Assembly (NCBI GenBank): GCA_002099365.1
Contig: MSED01000003.1
Span: 2,418,001 to 2,482,000, forward strand
DNA: 64,000 nucleotides
Reading direction: 5' to 3'
Source: Phialophora verrucosa
Lineage: Eukaryota > Ascomycota > Eurotiomycetes > Chaetothyriales > Herpotrichiellaceae
This document shows, in pieces, positions 33,144-43,255 of the stretch. The position numbers and the translations under genes are program-made. Each line of letters starts with the position of its first letter. Within the stretch, counting starts at the first letter, position 1. Under the pieces are notes generated by a model that was not told the DNA's origin, ran no database searches, and worked only from the letters and a program-made list of their open reading frames with translations.

Positions 33144-34772
33144 GAACGCGATTGTTTACAGGGTGAACGCGACTCCGGCAGAAGTTCGCAGTATGTGGAA
33201 AGTGTCTGCTCAAGGATCGAGCACCACCTGGAAGACTTCTCCGCGATCGCGTAAAATGGCTTTCGTTAGAGATGGACCCTTGTCGCCGAGATACCCGATA
33301 TCAATCCTCGAGCACTGAGGAAATTAGTATCGCGTCGTCTTCCTGCAGCATTTCGGGTCGTGACTCCATTCAAGTCAGACGCGCTGACATGACATGCGGC
33401 TCTCGAGAGGGTCTTTGCACCCAGGTCATTCAAACAAGCCAGAGAAAAGTTGTTGAATACTCAAAAGGAACCAACAAACACATACAAATGCCAGCACGCG
33501 TAGAGTCGAGTGGAAGACGCGCAGCCCATAACTCGCCGCAATCGTATGTACTGTGTAAAGCGATCGACCCAGCGGAAACGCGAGAACGCCAAACTACTGG
33601 GTACATCCCAGTGCCGCAGGTTGCGCTTATTCCGTGGGGTTTGACAGGCCAGAGTGGACTGAAGGGCATTCAGGCATCGGGGGCGCGATGATGACGGCAC
33701 ACAGTGGACTTGACAGGGTGTAGTTAGCCCCGACGGTTATTAACTAAACAGGCATAGACAGGCCGATGGGAGCCCGGAACACCAGAGTTAAGCTAATGGT
33801 CCTGCCCAAAATGAACCTCAAGCCTCAAAGTCTCAATTGCGGTTATCTTGGAGTCTTGGGTGCCCAACACCGTGCACGAATTGTGCCCAAGGACCAGCAT
33901 AGAAAAGCTTGACATTGATATTGAGATTTGCTTCGAGTTGTGTACCAAGTAGATGTAACTAGAACCTTTGCAGGTCAATTACTGGTCCCCACCCGGTGGT
34001 CTTTGTTCAGTGTCCTGCAAACAATGGAAAGGCTGTCGCCGGTGTTCCCCCAAGCTGACCAATGCTTGTCCTTGCTCCCTGTAGGCTTCTGATGGTGCCC
34101 GCAAACTAGTGAAGAAAGAGACCAGGCTCGCAGGCTACTAACTCTAAGTTTCTCGTCGGTGCCGCCGCGCTGGTTGCGGCCGAAGTTGCTGCCATTTCAC
34201 ATTCACCATCTACCGACCAGCACACCACCTCACGAATCTGCAGCCTAACCACGATATCCATCTCCGATATTCGATACGGCATACCATTCCACACTGCATC
34301 AATCTATAGTGCACGTAGGCCATTCTCAAGCTGTATCGACATCGTTTCCCTGTTCAACTGCGGCACGAAGCAGACGTCAATGGTCCGGGCGCACTCGGTT
34401 TCGTTACCGTCACCGTCACCGTCACCTCACCGGATCCAGCACACTCGCAAACAAGCCACGACGTCTTTGTCCACCTGTTCGTTCACGACTAGAACCCACG
34501 TATTCTCTTGACCTAGAGGGACGGCTGAAGGAGTCTGTCTGAAACCCACTGTTGCCCAGTGCGCTGCACCCGGCGTCTGGGGCAGCCGCCCATCGGATCA
34601 TTTCCTGTGCACCACCGCTCCGCAAAAGAGGAGGATCTATGAGATACATCTCGGCGGGAAGCAGGCCGGCAGCACAGTTGCACCCAATAAGCTGAACATG
34701 GTGGGCATAGGCAATGCATCTGGGCCGTAGCATTCACCATTACCAGCCAAGAAGGAAGGCCTCTTTCTCAAG
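33144..34772. other. Intergenic, divergent promoters of TERT and the Rho GEF gene
   Basis: This 1.6 kb stretch holds the promoters of both neighbours, and the last few hundred bases probably form a long 5' UTR of the Rho GEF mRNA. The opposing short frames near 33.4-33.7 and 34.3-34.7 kb look non-coding. Confidence 0.55.
34406..34426. repeat. ACCGTC hexamer microsatellite
   Basis: About three and a half perfect hexamer units lie about 350 bases upstream of the Rho GEF start. Confidence 0.65.
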
Positions 34773-37700
34773 ATGCCCTCAGCGGTGTCGAGCCACAGCA
34801 ACTACTACTCCGCGCACCGTCGTCGACAGTCCTCTCAGTCGCAGACAAATCTACCCGATCAGATCAGAAACAGCGGGTTGCAGGCCCAGACGCCAAATCG
34901 ATCTCTCGTCTTTCTCCCCTCCACCGCCTATTCCCCATCCCAGCCGATAACCCAGCGCTCACGGACTTCGTCCCTGTCAAACCCTTCAAGATCAACCTCA
35001 AGGCTGGATATTGTGCGGACCGAGGATGTGCCAAATGACCCTCATGATTTCTATCGCCAGTATCAAGATCCGTTCACGAACGAATCCCCTGTAGCCCTCC
35101 ACCAAGAGGCCATACGGACCGCGCCGATTGACGTGGTAGAGGAGGGACTCGTCACTGACACAAAATCCAGCTTCAACGCTGATGAAAGAACGCCAAGGGC
35201 GGCAAGAAATGGGGCAGGCGGTCGCAAGTTGTCGTTAAACACTCAGACACTGCCGAACGGCACCTTTACTGGTAGCAGTTCGAAGCTTGCCACGGCCGTG
35301 CCCAATGGGTTAAGGTCGAGGAAGGCTTCGTTCAAAGATCTGGTGGCTAGGTTCGATGCGTCGCCTGACGACATTCCGCCTTTGCCCACCCAACAGGTGT
35401 CGCGTCCGGCATCACGGACTGCTAGTCCCATGCCTTATGGCTCAATCGACACATCGCACTCTTTCCAGCCGCCAATAAAGCGCCCGCCATCAAGAGTTTC
35501 CGAGTCAACGAGGAGGGCAGGAAGTGCGATGGGGTTCCGGGCCGCTGCTAATGACAGGACAATTCACTCGAGAGGTCCATCTGCTGCTGGTGGATTAAGT
35601 CAAGTAATTAGCAACCCCGAAGTGCCTGCTGATGGTCGAAAACTGTTGTTCGGTGAAGTTGCCCCCTCAGCAGGCGATCTTCCTGCTGCACCAGGCTACG
35701 GCATCCACAACGCGAGGCGGAGACGAGGCTCCGAAGGGTCTCCTATGCATAGCCCCAATCCGATGTTTCAAACAAAGCGTGGCCAGGTGTACCTGCCAGG
35801 GCCACCAATGTCGCCGTCAGTCGTTCATCCCGCCGGTACTGCCCTGTCGCAGGAGGTCCAACCCCAGACCCGGCCCACTCATCGTCGAGCAAATAGTGAT
35901 TTCTCAGGGCCAGTGTCGAGGGCCATGCTGCGCGATAGCCAGTCCCCCTCGCCAAATACTGGGAGCAGCGGCCATAGGTATGCCGCAGACGCCAATGCCA
36001 GATCTCGTATACCGGTAAGCACACGACATCAGCGGATAGCGTCAGATTCCGCTGCGATATCTCCCACGGCTCCTCCTACCATCGTTCCACACCACCAGCT
36101 TCCGTTCCGAGCGCTCGAGTCTGGGCGGAAACCTTCAAGTCCTTCGCGTCCGGGAGATCGCAGACAGCACAGTCCTCGGAAGCAGGTGCAGTCGCCGGTG
36201 CACATTAAAAGTCCGAACAACAGAGGTCGCGGCACAGCCACTGCAAATGGCGAAAAGAGCCCTTCTCTCCGCGCAAACATCATTGCTCCTCCGCCAAAGG
36301 TGTCACCTCCACTCAGAAGCTCAAGGCCCAGAATGCCCGTGTCGTCTGCCACGACAGCAGCATCACGCGCAAAAATGGCGGAGAAATTTCAGACGATGGC
36401 GAAGCAGCAAAGTGACAAGAAGGCTTACAGACGTCAAAGACCTCCGGAGCTTAGTGACATCGACCTGAAAGCCCGTCGACTGAAGATTACTCAGGCCTTG
36501 AGCAAGTCGAGAGAAGGGCATGAACTGAAGGGTGTGACCACTTCCGCGCACGGGGGTTCGTCCAGCCGGTCGGATAGTATGACGCCTTCTTTCGACGAGT
36601 CTGACGAGTCTGAGCAGCGCCCTCAAGAGACCATGGAAATACCAGCTGTGGTCGTCGATGAGCCGGCCGTTGACACGTCCGATGAGCGCGCATTCTACTC
36701 TCCAGTTGGGGAGCGCCCAGGAGACCAACAAGCATTCACCCAAAATGCGTTACGGGTCGTCGAGTCAACTTCTACCCATCCAGGCGATGAACTAGATTCG
36801 CCAACCCTTGGACATACCGAATCCCCCTTCAGCAACATACCTTTCAGTTTGAATACGCATCTGCAACCGCTGCGGGATGAACAGGAGCCACAATCCGCGA
36901 TGACGGAGGGCACCGTAGCGACCGAGGCCACGATGATCGATGTCGAACCCCAGACTGACACCTCACGACTTCAGACTCCCGGCCAATCGCTTTATAGCCA
37001 GATCAGCATCCTTCGGAGTCAGGAGTCCACCTCCCCATTGTCATCCACATCTCAGGCGTCTGGCGAGAATTCTGATCATGCTGACCAGGTATCTGTCCAC
37101 CTCATGCTTCGAAATACCACATACCTGGATGACGATGAAGCTGTCGAGAAGGGTTACCGACATCTTGCGCCACTTCCCCAGCCCGAGCTCACGCCTTCAC
37201 GAAGCGATGGTGGAAACTCTTGGACGTCGTCCATAGAAGATTCGCCTGACTCGGAAGCAGATGAGCCCTCCGCCACTGTACCACATTCACTCCACCAACA
37301 GGAAGCGGGATCAGCAGGTGTCGAGTCCGGTTCACATTTCGGGTCGGATCATTCTAGTATTGAGGATGATTCAACTCGGGATCATCATGCGACTGATGCA
37401 TATACAATTGTGAATAAAGTCCTCCAACAGCAGACGCAATCTGGAGTGGTCGATCAGCAACTTGTGGATGACATATACCATCGTATCATCCAAGCCTCGC
37501 CGGACCTGGCTGATGTTGAAGAGGTAGACGAGGAGAAGGTGCAACGCCTTTGTCTCCACGAACTGGATGAATACACCCGCCAATGGGAGCAGCTTGAACC
37601 TTCGTCGTGGCGATCAACAAAGTCCTTCCATGCTGAAGACAAGAGGGGCTCGGTGCACGTCAACGCTGAATCGCAAGGCGATGATGCTGACAGGCCGGCC

Positions 37701-40574
37701 GATATTCCAACATCAAGTCAGGAAACTTCGCTGCCACCACCATCAAGCTGGAAAGCGCATCATAGATACAAATCGAGCCTGGACAGTGCAGAAGACTGGG
37801 CTGAAACTTCGCCATCGGTCGGCGATTGGATGCAGTTTGCTCTCAAGTCGCCTACAGAACAGCGGCAACCATCCGGTTTAGCTCACGAGACATACCTAAA
37901 CGAGCAATCAACAGTTCCAGTCACCCAACCTGTTCAAGCCTTTCACCAAGGTGAGGACGACCAGCAGACAAACACTTTCGTACCCATGAGTGCTGAGAGT
38001 GACATCCCCCGTCCACCCAGTCATTCTCCGCCCCCCCCCCCACCGATAGCGAAGCTATCTACTATCGACCAGTCCTCATGGTCTGCCCCAGTGGGCATCA
38101 GACCGGCCGTCCCACACGCGCCTCCACAATCGAGGCCGGCTACTTCATTCTCTCAGATGTCTGCCCGCTCAAGCATGGACCAACAACCAATGCAATCTGG
38201 CTCCAGCAATACGAGACCCTCTGTGGATGACGAGACCCCGGAGCAGCGCCGCCTGAAGAAGAGAAGACATATCCTGAAAGAAATTGTGGATACGGAGTAT
38301 ACCTATGAACGTGATATGAGAGTTCTGTGCGACATCTACAAGCAAACTGCCATTGCAGCTATCAGCGATGACGATATCAAAATCATCTTTGGCAACGTCG
38401 ACCTTGTCCAGCAATTTTCCAAAGACTTCCTCGCCTACCTGAAGCAGGTGGTCAAACCAGCCTATGTAATGGAGCGGTCGGACCGACGAAAAGACGGAGA
38501 TCGCGCATCTACTGTGCAGAGCTCGGCAGCTTCTGTTGGTGGCGCGCTTGACTTGACAGACGCTGAAAAGGATGAACTCACTAGGGTTGGCACCGCTTTC
38601 GAAGCCTCGATGGGTGACATGGAGAAGGTGTACACGGACTATATCCGGACGCGACACGCTGCAAACAAACGATTGGAAGCGCTTCAATCTTCGACAACTG
38701 TAAAAGAATGGCTCAAAGAGTGCAGTGAGAACTCAAGTGATATAACCAACGCTTGGAGTCTCGATGCGTTGCTTGTGAAGCCAATTCAACGTATCACTAA
38801 GTATCCTCTACTGCTGAATCAGCTATTGGAAGCGACATTGGACACTCATCCAGATGTCGAGTTCGTCCGCAGAGCGGCCAGCGAAATGACTGAGGTCAAT
38901 GTGCGGATAAATGAGGTCAAAAAACACACCGAGCTTGTTGATCAGGTCCTCAACCGGAAACGCAAAGAGTCTGATGTCCGGAATGGTCTGACCAAAGCAT
39001 TTGGTCGCCGTGCAGAAAAATTGAGGCAACACGTCGGAATCAATGAAATGTACGAAGATCAAGAATATGCGAAGATCAAGATCAGCTATGACAACAATAT
39101 CGCTCACCTATTTCTGGTCACAAAAGACTGCCAAGGCTATGTCGAAGCGATCACCAAATGGGTTGGGCGCTTGTGTGAGCTGGCAGCGGCGGCAGAGGCC
39201 TGGGTTGACGTCGGACACACGAACCACTCACAAGCTGAAAGCAAGCTCAGACAGTTCGCCATTGTGGTGCGAGGGGTAAACTCTATTGCATTGCCTGACC
39301 ACAACGAACAGGTGTCGAAACGTGTTATACAACCCATGGATAAGACAGCAGCAATGTTGGAGAGGTTCAAAACCGATACCAAGGGGCTCATCCAGAAACG
39401 AGAAAAGCGGCTTCTCGACTACAATCAATTCAAGAACAAGAAGGACAGGGGTGAGAAGATCGACAAGAAAATGGCGGAGCGGATGGAGCAATGGGAAGCC
39501 CTGAATTTGGAAGCCAAAGAAAGAATGAAGCGTCTTCTGCGATCGACCGCTGATCTCGTTCATGCTTGCCAGGCCAACCTGATCCAGCTACATCTCAACT
39601 GGCTGGCTATGTGTCGCCAGAAATTTTCAGCCGCAATCGACATCCCCCTGGACAAGGTCGACAATTCTGACATTGTGAAGGACTGGCAGGAAGACTTTGA
39701 CTACCAGGAAGCGACAGCACTGACACTGAGCATTTGCAATGGATCCTTGCTGGCGGAGGCCGTCAACATGATTTCATTCTTGACGCCTGGCTCGACCTTG
39801 GCTGGCGAGGAATCGCCCCGCCAGCCGTCGTGGAACAGTACAAAGCGATCTGTCTCAGCAAACGAAGAGTTGCCACCGTTCCCAATCAGGGACCTCCCCC
39901 ATCGAAATAGCGGTGGACCAATGAGCTCCCAAAGTGACGAGCGCACTGAATGGAGTTCTTCTACATTTGCCAATGGACGGATTCGGACGGGCTCAGCTGC
40001 ATCTGGACGGCCTCCAAGGACTCCAGAGACCGCAAGTCGAGGCGTTTCAGCCTCACTCCATACTGTGGACAGCCTGAATGCTTCTCGACCAGGGACTAGT
40101 CCGGGGCTACCGGCAGACAGTGCACAACTCGCCCCGAGGTTAAGCTTAGAGGCGCCATCCCCCTCGCTTGGAGAGCTCTTAACAGAGTCCCCCGTGGCGG
40201 TTCGCCATGCATCGACATCTTCGTTTTACACGGCAGCTCCTGGCCCGAGCCACTCCCAGTCTCAGCTCCCTACACCCGGTGGGGGCAGCGTGTTTTCTTC
40301 GGCGATGCCCATGGAAGACGGTCCTGGTCCGGCTCGCGCAAATCCACAGCCACGAGATGAACCAGGTGTCCTATTTACGGCGGCTAGTGTCTATGAGTTC
40401 AATATCGATCGATCACGGCAGCAAGGCGGCTTCCGCTACCTTACGTATGTGACAGGGGAAATCTTTGACATTATCGCTGAACACGGGGAGCTGTGGTTGG
40501 CGATCAACCAAGATGATCCAACACGAGAAATAGGCTGGATATGGAACAAGCATTTTGCCAAATTGGCCGGATGA
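34773..40574 (+). CDS. DH-BAR-SH3 Rho guanine-nucleotide exchange factor (Tuba/Gef1-like)
   Basis: A single exon encodes 1933 residues. The first 1150 or so are Ser/Pro/Arg-rich and disordered, with polyproline near 1087. The Dbl-homology domain (about 1160-1395) reads KRRHILKEIVDTEYTYERDM, LDALLVKPIQRITKYPLLL, then INEVKKHTELVDQ; it should load GTP onto a Rho-type GTPase, most likely Cdc42. No PH domain follows; instead a BAR domain (about 1405-1670), which senses or bends membranes, takes its place. A disordered linker leads to a C-terminal SH3-like domain (about 1866-1932, AASVYEFNID..EIFDIIAE..GWIWNKHFAKL). DH followed by BAR is the layout of animal Tuba/DNMBP and fission-yeast Gef1, regulators of Cdc42 at sites of polar growth and septation. 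The start is the ATG that opens the serine-rich leader; a further upstream exon cannot be excluded. Confidence 0.93.
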   Translation: MPSAVSSHSNYYSAHRRRQSSQSQTNLPDQIRNSGLQAQTPNRSLVFLPSTAYSPSQPITQRSRTSSLSNPSRSTSRLDIVRTEDVPNDPHDFYRQYQDPFTNESPVALHQEAIRTAPIDVVEEGLVTDTKSSFNADERTPRAARNGAGGRKLSLNTQTLPNGTFTGSSSKLATAVPNGLRSRKASFKDLVARFDASPDDIPPLPTQQVSRPASRTASPMPYGSIDTSHSFQPPIKRPPSRVSESTRRAGSAMGFRAAANDRTIHSRGPSAAGGLSQVISNPEVPADGRKLLFGEVAPSAGDLPAAPGYGIHNARRRRGSEGSPMHSPNPMFQTKRGQVYLPGPPMSPSVVHPAGTALSQEVQPQTRPTHRRANSDFSGPVSRAMLRDSQSPSPNTGSSGHRYAADANARSRIPVSTRHQRIASDSAAISPTAPPTIVPHHQLPFRALESGRKPSSPSRPGDRRQHSPRKQVQSPVHIKSPNNRGRGTATANGEKSPSLRANIIAPPPKVSPPLRSSRPRMPVSSATTAASRAKMAEKFQTMAKQQSDKKAYRRQRPPELSDIDLKARRLKITQALSKSREGHELKGVTTSAHGGSSSRSDSMTPSFDESDESEQRPQETMEIPAVVVDEPAVDTSDERAFYSPVGERPGDQQAFTQNALRVVESTSTHPGDELDSPTLGHTESPFSNIPFSLNTHLQPLRDEQEPQSAMTEGTVATEATMIDVEPQTDTSRLQTPGQSLYSQISILRSQESTSPLSSTSQASGENSDHADQVSVHLMLRNTTYLDDDEAVEKGYRHLAPLPQPELTPSRSDGGNSWTSSIEDSPDSEADEPSATVPHSLHQQEAGSAGVESGSHFGSDHSSIEDDSTRDHHATDAYTIVNKVLQQQTQSGVVDQQLVDDIYHRIIQASPDLADVEEVDEEKVQRLCLHELDEYTRQWEQLEPSSWRSTKSFHAEDKRGSVHVNAESQGDDADRPADIPTSSQETSLPPPSSWKAHHRYKSSLDSAEDWAETSPSVGDWMQFALKSPTEQRQPSGLAHETYLNEQSTVPVTQPVQAFHQGEDDQQTNTFVPMSAESDIPRPPSHSPPPPPPIAKLSTIDQSSWSAPVGIRPAVPHAPPQSRPATSFSQMSARSSMDQQPMQSGSSNTRPSVDDETPEQRRLKKRRHILKEIVDTEYTYERDMRVLCDIYKQTAIAAISDDDIKIIFGNVDLVQQFSKDFLAYLKQVVKPAYVMERSDRRKDGDRASTVQSSAASVGGALDLTDAEKDELTRVGTAFEASMGDMEKVYTDYIRTRHAANKRLEALQSSTTVKEWLKECSENSSDITNAWSLDALLVKPIQRITKYPLLLNQLLEATLDTHPDVEFVRRAASEMTEVNVRINEVKKHTELVDQVLNRKRKESDVRNGLTKAFGRRAEKLRQHVGINEMYEDQEYAKIKISYDNNIAHLFLVTKDCQGYVEAITKWVGRLCELAAAAEAWVDVGHTNHSQAESKLRQFAIVVRGVNSIALPDHNEQVSKRVIQPMDKTAAMLERFKTDTKGLIQKREKRLLDYNQFKNKKDRGEKIDKKMAERMEQWEALNLEAKERMKRLLRSTADLVHACQANLIQLHLNWLAMCRQKFSAAIDIPLDKVDNSDIVKDWQEDFDYQEATALTLSICNGSLLAEAVNMISFLTPGSTLAGEESPRQPSWNSTKRSVSANEELPPFPIRDLPHRNSGGPMSSQSDERTEWSSSTFANGRIRTGSAASGRPPRTPETASRGVSASLHTVDSLNASRPGTSPGLPADSAQLAPRLSLEAPSPSLGELLTESPVAVRHASTSSFYTAAPGPSHSQSQLPTPGGGSVFSSAMPMEDGPGPARANPQPRDEPGVLFTAASVYEFNIDRSRQQGGFRYLTYVTGEIFDIIAEHGELWLAINQDDPTREIGWIWNKHFAKLAG
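38031..38041. repeat. C11 homopolymer inside the Rho GEF coding region
   Basis: Eleven consecutive C bases encode part of the polyproline stretch near residue 1087. The frame is open through it, so the count fits an intact gene, but such a tract is prone to slippage and to sequencing error. Confidence 0.85.
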
Positions 40575-41642
40575 GCAACAATGCACATTGATATGAGTGA
40601 GTTATGATACGGCGAGATTTTGGATAGTTCAATTCGCCAAACGTCCACTCGATTGTGGATGGACTTGGCCAAGGGGGGCGGAGCGGGAAGCAACCCTTTC
40701 AGGGGCGTGCCTGGAAACTTGATGGAGCACCCACCAGCACACGATGAGGCCTGGAAATATTATTTTTCATTTCTTGTGATTCGAGCGTTCAAGCGGAACA
40801 AGGAGGGTCGGCGGTGACATGTACTACAAAAACAAAAAAGGGAGGGAGGCGTCAACTGTACAGTACCTGGGCATCGGACATGACTTGATGGAAAGCACCC
40901 TGAAGACACCAGCGGAAGGAAGGTATCTTGTAGTTGGAAAAAATCTGCACGGTACAGGCAAACAATTGAACATTTCTCATTCAGCTTTGTCCTTTGTCCC
41001 ATCCTGTTTGCACCTACTGTGCGTGGACGTGCGTTTCTCGCATTTGATGTGGAATCTGACGAGGCATTGATCATGAAGATGGCGGCTCAGTGACGTAGAG
41101 GATTTGCTACGCCGCATACTTTGCATTGGAACCGGGTCGAGCCTCCTTGTTCAGACCAGGTAGATGTCTGAGCCACTTGGACATGCTTCCGCGCTGGCTG
41201 TCGTGGTGCCACTGTTTGTACAATTGTATAAGTGTGTGATGATCTTTATTATGGATGTAACATGAAGCCACATTGTCGACAGCATCATTTTCTGGCGTGC
41301 GGCTGGTAAACAGCCAAAAACAACTGCTATCTCACCACCTACCTGCGCCCAGCACCTCGTACCTTGCACGATATCAATTTACGACAATCCCTCTTCCACC
41401 AACATCTGCGCAGACGAGAGAAGACAGGCAACATGCCTGAACTTCATCCCTTCGGAGGGAGAATGAGCAGGGCCTTTGGAAGAACGGTAGGTTGCTGAAT
41501 CCTCGCAGGCATTTCTCCCACTCGCATCATGTTGGCGCAGTCTCGAGTGTCTGCGCACGCCTTTACTGCAACAACCCTCCCGACACCGCCTTGCTGATAC
41601 TAGCACACCGGATAACAATCGAATTCGGCTAACATACTCGGT
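40575..41642. other. Intergenic, Rho GEF 3' region and Den1 promoter
   Basis: Nothing in this kilobase resembles a gene. The last 300 bases before the protease start are its likely promoter and leader. Confidence 0.55.
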
Positions 41643-42811
41643 ATGGACGGGCAGCTGGCGCCAGAAGATGCATATCTGAGCTGTGAGTGTTACTCTACCG
41701 GACCTTGCAATCCTCACTTCCAACTCACATTTTCGCGCCACGTACTGACCTCGTATGTCTCTATCACAGATTATGACATAAGATGTTGGTGCCCTTGCGC
41801 TTGCGGCGGTCGCCCCCGGCATCCCTGGATCTCCCTGGCCTGTTGAAGGAGTGCTGGGCTAATTGGGCCGTGACCCCTACAGTGACGAGAGAGGATATTT
41901 CCGTGCTGAAGAACGACTGGTTAACAGACAATGTGAGATGAGATGGTCTCCTTTCATGACACAGACGACGGATGCTGACTGTATCTGTGATATCCAGGTC
42001 ATCGCATTCTGGGAAGAGTATGTACAACCTGCCGACGCTGCACAGTGACAGCGACAGGGCTGAAATCTGACGCTGCCATCTTCAGATATTTGGAACGCGA
42101 ATACCTCACAAACTACAAACACAGCCACATCGTCCTCCTCCGGCCGACCATGTCGTTCATGCTCATGCAGACACCCGACCCACGCACCATCAAGGTATGC
42201 CACGCCCGTCTTTTCGATGGTGCCCACATCCTCGATGTCTGCTCTCCTCTCTAACGGTTGTGCGCATGCAGGATGCCCTCCCCGACTTCACAAACGTCAC
42301 ACATATCTTTCTCCCCATCAACGACAACCCCACTGCCTCTGTCGCCGAGGGCGGTACGCACTGGTCCCTCCTCTTGGTCTCCATCGTCGACGGCGTAGCC
42401 TTCCACTACGACAGCATGCCACCCGGCAACCAGCACGAAGCACACTACGCGACCCAGAAGCTGAGCAAGCTAATTAATCGGCCCTTGAGGTTCATCAATC
42501 TGAGTGACTCGCCACTGCAGGACAACAGCAGCGACTGTGGGGTGTTTGTGTGTTTGAACATGCGCCACCTGTTACTCAAGAGGTTGTTGATGGTCAGGAC
42601 GGACAGCAAGGTGAGCATGTCATTGGGAGGGAGGACCGTCGATGCCGCGGCGGGGCGCAAGGAAATGTTGAAGATCATCGATGAGTTCCGGCGCGAGGGC
42701 GAGCGAAGACGCAGTGTCAGTAATTCCCCGCATCCGGGGCGCAAGTCCAGGAGTCCGCCGAGGATCGACAGTCCCGGCGCGAATCGAAGCAAGAGTCCGA
42801 GGCATGGTTAG
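41643..42811 (+). CDS. DEN1: SENP8/Den1-type (NEDD8-specific) C48 cysteine protease
   Basis: Enzymes of this type remove NEDD8 from cullins and other targets or mature its precursor. Six exons join to 257 residues: 41643-41682, 41770-41784, 41883-41932, 41998-42017, 42086-42194 and 42272-42811. Donors are GTGAGT, GTTGGT, GTGAGA, GTATGT and GTATGC; the frame closes exactly at each joint and gives YYDIRLTREDISVLKNDWL, then NVIAFWEEYLE. The second exon is only 15 bases and the fourth 20. The catalytic set is visible: His in GGTHWSLLLV, Asp in FHYDSMPPG, Gln in DSPLQDNSSD and Cys in DCGVFVC. IFLPINDN just before the His fits SENP8/Den1 rather than Ulp1 or Ulp2. The last 60 residues are Arg/Ser/Pro-rich and may be disordered. 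NEDD8 specificity is inferred from similarity only. Confidence 0.9.
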
Positions 42812-43255
42812 GAACCTGCCTTCGAGATCGGGGCTGACTCTTCGGAGGAGGATGAAGGGGTTGAGCCTGAGTGTGAGGCGTGACGGTGAACGTGGTGTCT
42901 GCCTCTGCGGTAGACGATGGCGGACGTATTGTGAGCTGGCATTGAAGGGGGAGCATGTTGTCCTCGGACATAACGACGCGATGAGATGAGATGAGGTGCT
43001 GATGCTGTACACCGGGTAGAAGCCTGGTCCAACGAACACGATGAGCAATGACCATGACGGCATATGCGGGCGGGCACATCAAAACGTATTACAGACGGCG
43101 ATGATGGACAAGACTACCTGTATTGGATGAGCTGTTGTACGGGCTCTTTGCTTCCAGCAGTCTCCACCTCGTCAATGAGCACTGAGTTACAATTTCGGAC
43201 GCTGGTGTTGGCGCACTCTCCTCTTCCATCCTTCACCACTACCGCCCCCGCTCGT
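42812..43255. other. Intergenic between convergent genes
   Basis: It holds the 3' UTRs of the protease and transporter genes. No further gene is visible. Confidence 0.6.

Noticed and set aside
33740..33830. 5S rRNA-like words (CCGATGGGAGCCCGGAACACC..AGTTAAGC)
   Set aside because: Only the box A-like AGTTAAGC fits; the box C (GGATGGGTGACC-like) and closing stem are not found at the right distance.
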